Of a DNA stretch of 49,671 nt, positions 8,572-17,044 are shown piece by piece; position 1 is the stretch's first letter; each line of letters opens with the position of its first letter. The notes beneath the pieces are model-generated. The model saw only the letters and a program-made list of their open reading frames with translations. It was not told the origin of the DNA and did no database searches. The stretch lies in NCBI GenBank assembly GCA_902785355.1, contig CACZYF010000015.1:1-49671 (forward strand), in the 5' to 3' direction. The translations under genes and the position numbers were made by a program. The DNA comes from an uncultured Ruminococcus sp. GTDB taxonomy: Bacteria; Bacillota; Clostridia; Oscillospirales; Acutalibacteraceae.

Positions 8572-8650
8572 CACCCTTATTTCTTAGTTCTTATTTCTTA
8601 GTTCTTAGTTCTTATTTCTTAGTTCTTATTTCTTAGTTCTTAGTTCTTAT
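8572..8650. repeat. Heptamer array TTCTTAG/TTCTTAT
   Basis: About eleven 7-bp units fill the gap between yqeK and rsfS. The array reaches into yqeK: its stop codon and the last few codons (SEEQ) are in phase with the repeat, so the array has either grown into or donated the end of that gene. The rest of the gap shows no promoter. Confidence 0.85.
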
Positions 8651-9213
8651 TGTTCTTCACTCAATAGTATTTCGTTATAAGCCGCGAGCGCGTCGGGGCT
8701 GACGAGATTGCCTCTGCCGATCAGTCGGGAGAGGGTGAATTTGAGCCCGTAGAGCATCCCTTCCTCAAGGGAATTCTCGGCATGCTCACGGATGATATCG
8801 ATATCGGGATAATCGCGCTCCGCCGAGGTGAAGTCAGCGAGGAACACGACCTTCTCGAGCATACTCATCCCCGCGCGGGCGGTGGTATGGAAACGGATCG
8901 CGTTGAAAATATCGGGATCGTCGATACCCAGCACGTCGCGCACATAGCAGGCGCCGGAGATCGCGTGCCAGAGCTTAGGCGAGCGTTTCTCGGTTTCGCT
9001 GAGAATTATACCACCCTTTTCGATGATTTGCAACTGTTTATCGCCGTCTGTCTCCTTGGTGACGTCGTGCAGCAGTCCCGCCAGACGCGCCTTTTCGACG
9101 TCGGCGCCGTATTTTTCGGCGAAGCGAACCGCTTCCTTCGACACGTTCAGCGAATGGACGCGGCGGTATTCGGACAGAGCGTCAAGCTCACTGAGATATT
9201 GTTCGATATTCAT
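8647..9213 (-). CDS. yqeK: HD-domain hydrolase YqeK (probable symmetrical Ap4A hydrolase)
   Basis: 188 aa. YqeK-type HD proteins cleave diadenosine tetraphosphate in Firmicutes. The HD metal site is LLHDVTKE (about 47-54) preceded by RRVHSLNV (about 17-24, first His), with HAISGA and FHTTARAGMS giving the later His/Asp ligands. The gene lies 4 bp downstream of nadD, as in many Firmicutes. The last residues are encoded inside a heptamer repeat array. Confidence 0.92.
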   Translation of the reverse strand: MNIEQYLSELDALSEYRRVHSLNVSKEAVRFAEKYGADVEKARLAGLLHDVTKETDGDKQLQIIEKGGIILSETEKRSPKLWHAISGACYVRDVLGIDDPDIFNAIRFHTTARAGMSMLEKVVFLADFTSAERDYPDIDIIREHAENSLEEGMLYGLKFTLSRLIGRGNLVSPDALAAYNEILLSEEQ

Positions 9214-9217
9214 AAGC

Positions 9218-9811
9218 TCACCTGTATAAGTCGTTATCCTGAATGTATTTCAATACGCGGCTGTCGATCATCGAGCTGACGTCCGCGCCCGAGGCGATCC
9301 CCTCGCGCACGATGGTGGACGACAGTTCGCCGATACCCTGATGGGCGATGATGGTACGGCAGTTGTACAGCAGTTTGTATTCCTTGTATTTTTCTTTTAA
9401 AGAATCATAATCCAGCTCGTCACGCGGCGCGACAAGGATCGTCGCGTTATCGAAGATATAGCGGAACTCGTGCCAGCGGTCGAGCGTCATATACATATCC
9501 GCTCCGACGATCAGGAACAGGCTGTCCTCGTCGTTCTTCAGCGCCGCGATGGTATCGGATGTGTAGCTCTCCCCCTCGCGCCTGAGCTCGATATCGCTGA
9601 CCTCCAGCTGCGGGTAATCCTGCGCCGCGAGCTCGCACATCCTGTAGCGGTGCATGCCGTCGACGATATGGGAATTATCCTTCAGGGGTGTGACGCGGGT
9701 CGGGATCAGCGTCACGCGGTCAAGCTCAAACTGACGCGCAAAGGTCAGCGCCAGGCGGATGTGGTCGTTGTGGATGGGGTTGAACGAGCCCCCGTAGATC
9801 GCCCGCCTCAT
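9218..9811 (-). CDS. nadD: Nicotinate-nucleotide adenylyltransferase
   Basis: 197 aa; transfers AMP from ATP to nicotinate mononucleotide in NAD synthesis. The nucleotide-binding GGSFNPIHNDH motif is at residues 7-17 (His14 and His17 in the HxGH position) and the C-terminal SSTxxR loop appears as ELSSTIVREGI (about 162-172). LIPTRVTPLKD is the usual substrate loop. The start ATG overlaps the stop of yhbY by 4 bp (ATGA), so the two are translationally coupled. Confidence 0.96.
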   Translation of the reverse strand: MRRAIYGGSFNPIHNDHIRLALTFARQFELDRVTLIPTRVTPLKDNSHIVDGMHRYRMCELAAQDYPQLEVSDIELRREGESYTSDTIAALKNDEDSLFLIVGADMYMTLDRWHEFRYIFDNATILVAPRDELDYDSLKEKYKEYKLLYNCRTIIAHQGIGELSSTIVREGIASGADVSSMIDSRVLKYIQDNDLYR

Positions 9812-10101
9812 TTGACCAGCTTGATCTTGGGGTCTTTCTTATTGCGGCGGTACAGGACGAACTTGGAGCCGATGACCTGTACGACGTCCGCGCCGATCTG
9901 CCCGGCGATCTCGTCGGCTGCCTCGCGCGCGGAATACTCGCACGCCTCGAGCACCTTGCCCTTGATCAGCTCGCGGGCGGTGATCGCCTCGTCGGCGGTT
10001 TTATAAAGCTGCTCCGAGAAGCCGCCCTTACCGACCATCAGCACGGTGTCGATGGGGTTCGCGAGCGCGCGGAGCTGGGCTCTCTGTTTACTGGTTAACA
10101 T
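9808..10101 (-). CDS. yhbY: YhbY-family RNA-binding protein (CRM domain)
   Basis: 97 aa, a single CRM domain as in YhbY/YqeI, thought to help in large-subunit assembly. LTSKQRAQLRALA opens the domain; the GKGG loop (about 24-27) and the end segment VVQVIGSKFVLYRRN are typical. It is the first of the yhbY-nadD-yqeK-rsfS set and overlaps nadD by 4 bp. A 63-bp gap separates it from rdgB. Confidence 0.94.
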   Translation of the reverse strand: MLTSKQRAQLRALANPIDTVLMVGKGGFSEQLYKTADEAITARELIKGKVLEACEYSAREAADEIAGQIGADVVQVIGSKFVLYRRNKKDPKIKLVK

Positions 10102-10164
10102 AGCGTCCTCCGTTAAAGGTAATGAATGTTTCGATAGTGATTCAAATATCCCGCGATTTGTCTA

Positions 10165-10764
10165 TCACAGAATCGCGGAATACGGAAGCAGCGCCTCGCG
10201 GAGCTTTCTCAGGGCGTTGCCGCGATGGCTGTACTTATCCTTCTCTTCCCCGCTGAGCTGAGCGAAGCTCACGCCGTTCACGGTGAATACGGGATCGTAG
10301 CCGAAGCCGCCTTCCCCACTCGGCGCGAGGGCGATTTTACCCTCACAGCGACCCTCGACCTCGATCACGGTATCGTCGTCGAGGATACAGCAGACAGCGC
10401 AGGAGAAATGTGCCCCGCGATCCTCTTCGGGAACGTCCTTCAGCTCCTTTAGCAATAAAGAGATCTTCTCGATATAGGTGCTGTCCTCTCCCCCGTAGCG
10501 TGCGGAATACACGCCCGGTCTGCCGCCGAGCGCGTCGACGCACAAGCCGGAATCATCCGCGATCACGGGCTGACGGCACAGGTCGTAGGCGTGCTTCGCC
10601 TTGATATAGGCGTTGGCGGCGAAGGTATCGCCGTCCTCGACTACGTCGCCGAGGTCGATCCCCTTCTCTTTCGCCGAGACGGCGGTCATACCCAGTGGGG
10701 CGAGGATACGTCCGATCTCTTCAACCTTGTGGCTGTTGCCGGTGGCGATCATCAGCTCCATCAT
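10165..10764 (-). CDS. rdgB: XTP/dITP diphosphatase (RdgB/HAM1 family)
   Basis: 199 aa; hydrolyses non-canonical purine triphosphates to keep them out of DNA and RNA. N-terminal ATGNSHKVEEI (about 7-17) binds the triphosphate, ADDSGLCVDALGGRPGVYSA (about 69-88) holds catalytic acids, and GGFGYDPVF and YSHRGNAL complete the family signature. The first ATG overlaps the ftsY stop (ATGA), giving coupled translation. Confidence 0.96.
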   Translation of the reverse strand: MMELMIATGNSHKVEEIGRILAPLGMTAVSAKEKGIDLGDVVEDGDTFAANAYIKAKHAYDLCRQPVIADDSGLCVDALGGRPGVYSARYGGEDSTYIEKISLLLKELKDVPEEDRGAHFSCAVCCILDDDTVIEVEGRCEGKIALAPSGEGGFGYDPVFTVNGVSFAQLSGEEKDKYSHRGNALRKLREALLPYSAIL

Positions 10765-11678
10765 CGCTCGTCCTTTACGAACAGCGCCTTGGAAAACTCG
10801 ACCGGGTCGAAGGGCTGCAGATCGTCGATCTGCTCGCCGACGCCGACGAACTTCACAGAGATACCGAGGGTATCCTTGATGGCGAGGACGACGCCGCCCT
10901 TGGCGGTACCGTCGAGCTTGGTCAGCACGATACCGGTGATACCGGTCGCCTTGGCGAACTCAGCCGCCTGATTGATGGCGTTCTGACCGGTGGTCGCGTC
11001 GAGCACGAGCAGCGCTTCCTTATCCGCGTCGGGCAGTTCGCGATCGATGACGCGGCGGATCTTCGCGAGCTCGTCCATCAGATGCTTCTTGTTATGCAGT
11101 CTGCCGGCGGTGTCGATGATGATGATATCGGAGCCCTTCGCCTTTGCGGAAGAGATCGCGTCAAAGACGACCGCCGCGGGGTCGCTCCCCTCGCCCTGCG
11201 CCACGATATCGGCGCCGCTGCGGTCAGCCCAGATACGCAGCTGATCGATCGCCGCCGCGCGGAAGGTATCGGCAGCTGCCATCGTGACCTTCTTACCCTG
11301 CTTGATGTAATAATTCGCGATCTTGCCGATCGAGGTGGTCTTGCCGACGCCGTTGACGCCGATGACCAGGATCACGGAGGGCTTGGTGTTCAGCTGCATC
11401 GCGTTGTTCTCGGATAAAAGCTCCGCCGATACCTCGGCGATCTCATCCATGATCTTCGCGGGCTTGCTGATGCCCTTCTCACGCACGCGGATACGTACCT
11501 CGCCGCAAATCTTGTTGGCGGTTTCCATACCGACGTCACCCATGACGAGCAGCTCCTCGAGTTCCTCAAAAAGGTTATCGTCGATAACCGTAAAGGTCTG
11601 GAGCATCGCGTCGATCGAACCCACAACGCTGTCGCGGGTCTTTTTTAAGCCTTCTTTTAATTTACTGAAAAATCCCAT
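10761..11678 (-). CDS. ftsY: Signal recognition particle receptor FtsY
   Basis: 305 aa, short as usual in Gram-positives because the acidic A domain is nearly absent. It docks SRP-ribosome complexes to SecYEG. An N domain (1-95) leads to the GTPase domain: P-loop GVNGVGKT 107-114, DTFRAAA about 137, DTAGR 189-193, TKLDGTAKGG 253-262. A start-proximal amphipathic helix (MGFFSKLKEGLKKT) could bind the membrane. GGAG lies 7 nt before the ATG. smc lies upstream, the conserved smc-ftsY order. Confidence 0.97.
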   Translation of the reverse strand: MGFFSKLKEGLKKTRDSVVGSIDAMLQTFTVIDDNLFEELEELLVMGDVGMETANKICGEVRIRVREKGISKPAKIMDEIAEVSAELLSENNAMQLNTKPSVILVIGVNGVGKTTSIGKIANYYIKQGKKVTMAAADTFRAAAIDQLRIWADRSGADIVAQGEGSDPAAVVFDAISSAKAKGSDIIIIDTAGRLHNKKHLMDELAKIRRVIDRELPDADKEALLVLDATTGQNAINQAAEFAKATGITGIVLTKLDGTAKGGVVLAIKDTLGISVKFVGVGEQIDDLQPFDPVEFSKALFVKDER

Positions 11679-11721
11679 AATCTACTCCTTCTCTATCAAT
11701 GGTCAGTCAAGGAAAATACAA

Positions 11722-11777
11722 ATCGGGTGCGGGCAGCGCCCGCCCGTAACCATTCACCATTCACTATTCACCATTCT
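11722..11777. repeat. Half element: GC hairpin plus inverted heptamer array
   Basis: GGTGCGGGCAGCGCCCGCCC (hairpin) is followed by ATTCACC-type heptamers (about 11748-11777) that end one base from the smc stop codon. This matches the right half of the elements at 796-1089 and 23534-23779 without their left half. Confidence 0.75.
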
Positions 11778-11778
11778 C

Positions 11779-14700
11779 TTAATTCGCTTTCATTCCCAGT
11801 CTTGCCGCGACCTCGCTCGCGCGCAGCTCCAAGAGCTTGCTGATACCCTCGTCCTGCATGGTCACGCCGTAGAGGACGTCCGCCTCCTCCATCGTACCGC
11901 GGCGGTGGGTGATCAGGATGAACTGGGTGCTGCTTGTCAGATTGCGCAGGTAGCTTGCGAAGCGGTCGACGTTGACCTCATCCAGCGCCGCCTCGATCTC
12001 ATCCATCACGCAGAAGGGCGCGGGACGGACCTTCATGATCGCAAAATACAGCGCGATGGCGACCAGCGCCTTCTCGCCGCCGGAGAGCGCCTCCAGATGC
12101 ACCACGATCTTACCGGGCGGGTGGACGATGATGTCGATGCCCGAGGTGAGGATGTTCTCGGGGTCGGACAGCTCCAGATGACCCTCGCCGCCGCCGAACA
12201 GCTCCTTGAAGGTCACGGTGAAGTTGCGGTTGATCTCGCCGAAGGAGTCGACAAAAACCTCCTTCATCTGCTTGGTGAGATTCACGATCAGGTTCTCGAT
12301 CTCCTTCTTGGACTTCTCGACGTCGTCGACCTGGGTTTTCATGAAGGTATAGCGTTCGCTTACCTCCTTGTACTCCTCGATCGCGCCGGTGTTGACGGAG
12401 CCGAGCGCCTTGATCTTGTTCTTGAGGGATGACAGGCGGGAACGCGCCTCGGTGAGGTTCTCGATCTCGATCGCCTGCTCCTCCGCCTCGCGGCGGGTCA
12501 GCTCGTATTCCTCCCAGAGCTTGCTGATAATATCGTCGAACTCCTTCTGCTTACTCGCCTTGCGTTCCTCCAGACGGGAGAACTCATTGGAGGCGAGCTC
12601 GCGCTCGGAGGTCTTATCTCTCTCTAACTGGCGGAGCTTGACGGTATCGCGTTCGAGCTCCAGCTTCTCGTTGTTCAGGCGCTCGATGTTCTCAGCGTTC
12701 TGCTTCTGCTTCTCGGTAAGCGCCTCGATCTCAGCCTGATAGCCGGTGATTTTATTTTCTATTTCAGAATTATTATTCTCATAATCCGTCTTTTCATTCT
12801 CGAGCTCACGGATGCGGAGCTGCTGATCGGAGCCGGTGCTCTCAGCGCTCTCGATCTCAGCCTTGCGGGTATCGACGTCCTTTTCGAAGCCGAGGATGTC
12901 GAGCCGCAGCTGCTGGAGCTTATCGGCATATTCCTCACGCTTCTGCGTAAGCTCCTTGCGGGAGCCGGAGATCGTCTTGATCTTCAGCTCGGTGGACTCG
13001 ATATCGGCGTTGAACCGGATCATATCCTTCTGCGCAAGCTCGCGAGCCGCCTTCGCCTCGGTGATCTTCTCAGCGCCGGCACTCAGCTCGCGGTCGATAT
13101 CCTCGAGGTCGCGGCTGACGGCGGCAAGCTCCGACAGACAGGCGTTGTACTCGGCGTTCAGGCGCACCTTGTCGTTCTGGGTATTGGTCAGGTCGGCGCG
13201 CGTACCGAGCAGGTCGGCTTCGACCTTCGCGTACTGCTGCTCGGCGTCGGTGAGCTTCTCCGCGGCGTTCTTCGCCTTGGCGCTCAGCTCCGCCGCCTGC
13301 TTACGCAGCGAGTCGATCTCGCTCTCACGCGAGAGCAGACCGCTGTTCTTCGCCCTCGAACCGCCGGTAAAGGAACCGCCGGCGTTGATGACCTGACCGT
13401 CAAGCGTGACCACCTGGAAGCGGTAACCGTAGCGCTTCGCGATCGCGGAAGCGGCATTCAGATCCTCGGCGATGACGATCCGTCCTAAGAGATTCGAGAG
13501 GATATTGGCGTACTTCGGCTCGGTCGAGCACAGCTCGGAGGCGATACCGATGTAGCCGTAGCAGTCGTCGAGCCCTTTTTCATCCAAGGTACGGGGCTTT
13601 ATGGTCGTGATGGGCAGAAAGGTCGCGCGGCCGCCGTCACGCTTCTTGAGCATTTCGATCGCGCGCTTGGCGTCGGAATCGGTGTTGACGACAATGTGCT
13701 GCATCTTCGCGCCGAGGGCGACCTCCATCGCGATGTTATACTCGGACGGCACCTTGATCAGCGTGGTAACGGGACCGCAGATACCGCCTACAGCGCCGCG
13801 CTTCGCCTCTTTCATGACGATCTTGACGCTGTTGTAAAAGCCCTCAAAGTTTGCGGAGAGGTCTGACAGCAGCTTTGCGCGGCGGGATTTCTCCTCCGCG
13901 TCAAGGCGCAGCGTCTCGGCGGTGCGGCGGAGCTCCTCGCGCTTCTGCGCGCGGGCGTTCAGCTTCATCTGCAGGCCGTCGATCGAATTGCCGAGAGCGG
14001 CGATCTTCTGCTCCGCGGTTTTGATCTTTGTTTCGTAATTTTCTTTTATGGAAATTAAATCGTCGCGCTGGGTGCGCTTTGCTTCACTTGAAGCACGCAG
14101 CGTCTTGCCGCGTTTCTCCAGCTCGTCGATGGTTGACGCGCTGGTGATATCGGTCACGCGCACATCGGCTAATCGCTGGGACAGCGAGGCGATGATGGCG
14201 GAGAGCTTCTGCAGCTCGTCGCCCGAACGCGACGCGTCGTTGTTGATATGGTTCAGCTCGTCGGAGATCGCGTTGTAATCCGACTGCTTAGCGGCGATCT
14301 GCTCCTTTAAAGCGGTGATCTCGGCGATCTTCGTCTCGACGACCTTTTTGATGTCGACGGTGGAGCTCTCGGCCTTCTCGATCTCGCCGACGATACGCTC
14401 GATGTTTTCCTTATTATGCAGGATATCGTTCTCGGATACGGAGATCAGCGCGCGCTTCTCGGCGATCTGCGCCTCAAAGAGGGATGAAGCGGCGCGTTCC
14501 TGTTCGATCTGCGAGCTGAGCATGCCGTTCTTGACATAGATCTCCTCGGTTTGGGTCGCGATGGAGCTCAGGGTCGCCTCCGCCTCGTCATACTGCGCCT
14601 TGGCGACAGCGATCTTGTCCTCGTGATCGCGCAGTACCGCCGAGCTCTTATTCAGCGTATCGAGCCAGAGAGCGATCTCCAGGCCGCGTTTCTCACCCGA

Positions 14701-15354
14701 GTATTCAAGGAACTTCTGCGCCTTCTCGGACTGGATACGCAGGGGCTCTACCCTGTCCTCGAGCTCCGTGACGATATCGCGCAGTCTGAGCAGGTTATCC
14801 TCGGTATGGGCGAGCTTACGCTCCGCCTCGGTCTTGCGGTAACGGTAGCGGGAGATACCCGCCGCCTCCTCAAAGATTTCGCGCCTGTCCTCGCTCTTGG
14901 AGGCGACGATGGAGTCGATCTTGCCCTGACCGATCATGCTGTAGCCGTCGCGGCCGAGACCCGTATCCATGAACAGCTCATGGATATCCTTGAGTCGGAC
15001 AGAAGCCTTGTTGATCAGGTACTCGGACTCGCCGGAGCGATAGTAGCGGCGGGTGACCGCTACGTCGTCGCCGCCGTAGGGCAGGCTGCGGTCGGAATTG
15101 TCGATGGTCAGGGTGACCTCGGCATAGCCCTGCCGCTTGCGCTTATCGGTACCGTTGAACACGACATCCTCCATCTTGGAGCAGCGCAGCGCCTTGGCGC
15201 TCTGTTCACCCAGTACCCAGCGGATGGCGTCACTGATGTTGGACTTGCCGGAGCCGTTGGGACCGACGACCGAGGTGATGCCGTGGTCAAAGGTCAATTT
15301 CGTTTTATCGGGAAAGGTCTTGAAACCTTGCAGTTCAAGAGATTTTAAAAGCAT
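11779..15354 (-). CDS. smc: Chromosome segregation protein SMC
   Basis: 1191 aa, full length. SMC is the ATPase of the condensin-like SMC-ScpAB complex that organises the nucleoid. Walker A GPNGSGKS is at 31-38; two long coiled coils flank the hinge (about 510-690, with GGSFTGGS near its end); the signature LSGGEKALVAIAL and Walker B FCVMDEIEAALDE lie near residues 1095-1135. The ATG is followed by the expected LLKSLELQGFKTF. It sits between the radical SAM gene (15 bp upstream) and ftsY. Confidence 0.98.
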   Translation of the reverse strand: MLLKSLELQGFKTFPDKTKLTFDHGITSVVGPNGSGKSNISDAIRWVLGEQSAKALRCSKMEDVVFNGTDKRKRQGYAEVTLTIDNSDRSLPYGGDDVAVTRRYYRSGESEYLINKASVRLKDIHELFMDTGLGRDGYSMIGQGKIDSIVASKSEDRREIFEEAAGISRYRYRKTEAERKLAHTEDNLLRLRDIVTELEDRVEPLRIQSEKAQKFLEYSGEKRGLEIALWLDTLNKSSAVLRDHEDKIAVAKAQYDEAEATLSSIATQTEEIYVKNGMLSSQIEQERAASSLFEAQIAEKRALISVSENDILHNKENIERIVGEIEKAESSTVDIKKVVETKIAEITALKEQIAAKQSDYNAISDELNHINNDASRSGDELQKLSAIIASLSQRLADVRVTDITSASTIDELEKRGKTLRASSEAKRTQRDDLISIKENYETKIKTAEQKIAALGNSIDGLQMKLNARAQKREELRRTAETLRLDAEEKSRRAKLLSDLSANFEGFYNSVKIVMKEAKRGAVGGICGPVTTLIKVPSEYNIAMEVALGAKMQHIVVNTDSDAKRAIEMLKKRDGGRATFLPITTIKPRTLDEKGLDDCYGYIGIASELCSTEPKYANILSNLLGRIVIAEDLNAASAIAKRYGYRFQVVTLDGQVINAGGSFTGGSRAKNSGLLSRESEIDSLRKQAAELSAKAKNAAEKLTDAEQQYAKVEADLLGTRADLTNTQNDKVRLNAEYNACLSELAAVSRDLEDIDRELSAGAEKITEAKAARELAQKDMIRFNADIESTELKIKTISGSRKELTQKREEYADKLQQLRLDILGFEKDVDTRKAEIESAESTGSDQQLRIRELENEKTDYENNNSEIENKITGYQAEIEALTEKQKQNAENIERLNNEKLELERDTVKLRQLERDKTSERELASNEFSRLEERKASKQKEFDDIISKLWEEYELTRREAEEQAIEIENLTEARSRLSSLKNKIKALGSVNTGAIEEYKEVSERYTFMKTQVDDVEKSKKEIENLIVNLTKQMKEVFVDSFGEINRNFTVTFKELFGGGEGHLELSDPENILTSGIDIIVHPPGKIVVHLEALSGGEKALVAIALYFAIMKVRPAPFCVMDEIEAALDEVNVDRFASYLRNLTSSTQFILITHRRGTMEEADVLYGVTMQDEGISKLLELRASEVAARLGMKAN

Positions 15355-15369
15355 ATGAACCTCTTTTGC

Positions 15370-16356
15370 TTATAGAATAACTTCCAGATCCTTCAGATTC
15401 TCATCTTCCAGTATAGTGATATCATAACCCCTGTCAAACAGGGCGATCAGATTCATTTTTTTATTGCCGGTCATCTTGGAGCGGCTCCTCGGCGACACAC
15501 GAAGGGTGTATGCCCCGGGCTCTTTATCCTTCAAAAGCGCTGTCGCCTTATCGAGCATGATACGGCTCTCGCACAGCTCGCGGAAGGCGGGATGATACGG
15601 CCCCGCCAGCATATCGCGGCGCAGGCTCTCGGTATCGTGCAGACCGACGCGGATCACGCGGATGCCCCCGCGCTCAAACAGCGTGAGAAGTCTCGCGCAC
15701 AGCGCGACCGCTCCGTCGAGCTCCTGCGGACGGTAAACGCCCTGTTCATAGAGTTCGCCGAGCCTTGTCCCCTTCATCACGATCGTCGGATAGACGCGCA
15801 CGGTATCGGGGCGCAGCTCGATGAACCGCTCCGCCGTGTATAGATCGAGCTCGTCACTGCTGCCGTAGAGTCCTGTCATCATCTGCAAGCCGAGCTCGAA
15901 GCCGCCGTTACGGATCAGTTCAGCCGCGCATACAACGTCGGCTGAGTTATGTCCGCGCTCGTTCATACACAGCACCCGGTCATCCATGCTTTGGGCACCC
16001 AGCTCGATCGCCGTGACCTTATTCTGCCTGAGCAGCGAGAGGATCTCACCGTCGATACAGTCGGGGCGGGTGGATATCCTGATCCCCTTGAAGCGGTCAA
16101 AATACGGCGTGGCCGCTTCGAGCAGCATGTGCATATAATCACGGTCGAGGGCGGTGAAACTACCGCCAAAGAAGGCGATCTCACTGTGTTTTGTATTTTC
16201 TTTTAAAGAATCAACAGCTGTTTCCAGCGTCGAACGTACATCCTCAGCCGTCGGCTGATATACCCTGCCGGTGATACTGCGCTGATCGCAGAAGGAGCAC
16301 CGGTGCGGACAGCCGTTGAACGGGACGAAGATCGCGACGTTAGCGTGCTTAGACAC
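15370..16356 (-). CDS. Radical SAM protein, ELP3/YhcC-like
   Basis: 328 aa. The [4Fe-4S] cluster motif is CPHRCSFC (residues 16-23, CX3CX2C). FFGGSFTALDRDYM and RISTRPDCID are typical of the ELP3-like radical SAM subfamily, but the GNAT domain of true Elp3 is absent. In Clostridia this gene is often found between rnc and smc, as here. A role in tRNA or other RNA modification is plausible but not shown. The start is GTG, 6 nt after AGGGGTG; the gene follows rnc by 10 bp. Confidence 0.82.
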   Translation of the reverse strand: MSKHANVAIFVPFNGCPHRCSFCDQRSITGRVYQPTAEDVRSTLETAVDSLKENTKHSEIAFFGGSFTALDRDYMHMLLEAATPYFDRFKGIRISTRPDCIDGEILSLLRQNKVTAIELGAQSMDDRVLCMNERGHNSADVVCAAELIRNGGFELGLQMMTGLYGSSDELDLYTAERFIELRPDTVRVYPTIVMKGTRLGELYEQGVYRPQELDGAVALCARLLTLFERGGIRVIRVGLHDTESLRRDMLAGPYHPAFRELCESRIMLDKATALLKDKEPGAYTLRVSPRSRSKMTGNKKMNLIALFDRGYDITILEDENLKDLEVIL

Positions 16357-16366
16357 TGCCGCACCC

Positions 16367-17044
16367 CTAATAGCCCATCAGCTCCAGGGCTTCACGCGCC
16401 GCCTGCTGTTCGGCTTCTTTCTTAGAGCGTCCGCCGCCCCTGCCGATGACGTTGGAGTTCAGGCAGACCTCGACCTTGAAGTGCTTGTCGTGGTCGGGAC
16501 CGGACGAGCCGATCAGCCGATACTCGAGCTTCTCGCCGGGATTCTTCTGGATGATCTCCTGCAAGGCGGTTTTATAATCTTTAAAAGAATTATTCTTATG
16601 ATGCTCGATTTCCGGAATCACAAAGCGCAGAATGTGCCGCCGCGCGGCATCCATGCCGCCGTCAAGATAGATCGCCGCGATCAGCGCCTCAAAGGCGTCG
16701 GATACGATAGACGGGCGCTTAGCTCCGCCGTTACGGCGTTCACCGTTAGACAGGCGCAGGTAAGAGCCCAGCTCGATCTGCTTGGCGAAATCGAACAGGC
16801 TTTTTTCACAGACCAGAGAGGCGCGGAGCTTGGTCAGCTCGCCCTCGGGCAGGTCGGGACAATGCTTGTAGATATAATCGGACACAACGATCGAGAGCAC
16901 CGCGTCGCCGAGGAACTCCAGCCGTTCGTTGTACTTCATATTCTTATGCTGTTCATGGGCGTAGGACGAGTGGGTCATCGCCTCGGTCAGCAGAGCGGGA
17001 TTGTGAAAGGTATAACCGATGATTTGCTGTAGATCCTTCATCAT
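16367..17044 (-). CDS. rnc: Ribonuclease III
   Basis: 225 aa; cuts double-stranded RNA, including rRNA precursors. The signature NERLEFLGDAVL is at 39-50 (Glu43 and Asp47 as metal ligands), a second acidic cluster is SDAFEALIAAIYLDGG (about 114-129), and a dsRNA-binding domain fills about 153-225 (KTALQEIIQ... GRGGGRSKKEAEQQAA). It overlaps plsX by 4 bp; acpP, which usually sits between them, is missing. Confidence 0.97.
   Translation of the reverse strand: MMKDLQQIIGYTFHNPALLTEAMTHSSYAHEQHKNMKYNERLEFLGDAVLSIVVSDYIYKHCPDLPEGELTKLRASLVCEKSLFDFAKQIELGSYLRLSNGERRNGGAKRPSIVSDAFEALIAAIYLDGGMDAARRHILRFVIPEIEHHKNNSFKDYKTALQEIIQKNPGEKLEYRLIGSSGPDHDKHFKVEVCLNSNVIGRGGGRSKKEAEQQAAREALELMGY

Noticed and set aside
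10695-12432. Long plus-strand open frames opposite ftsY and smc
   Set aside because: Antisense shadows of well-supported genes; no family resemblance.
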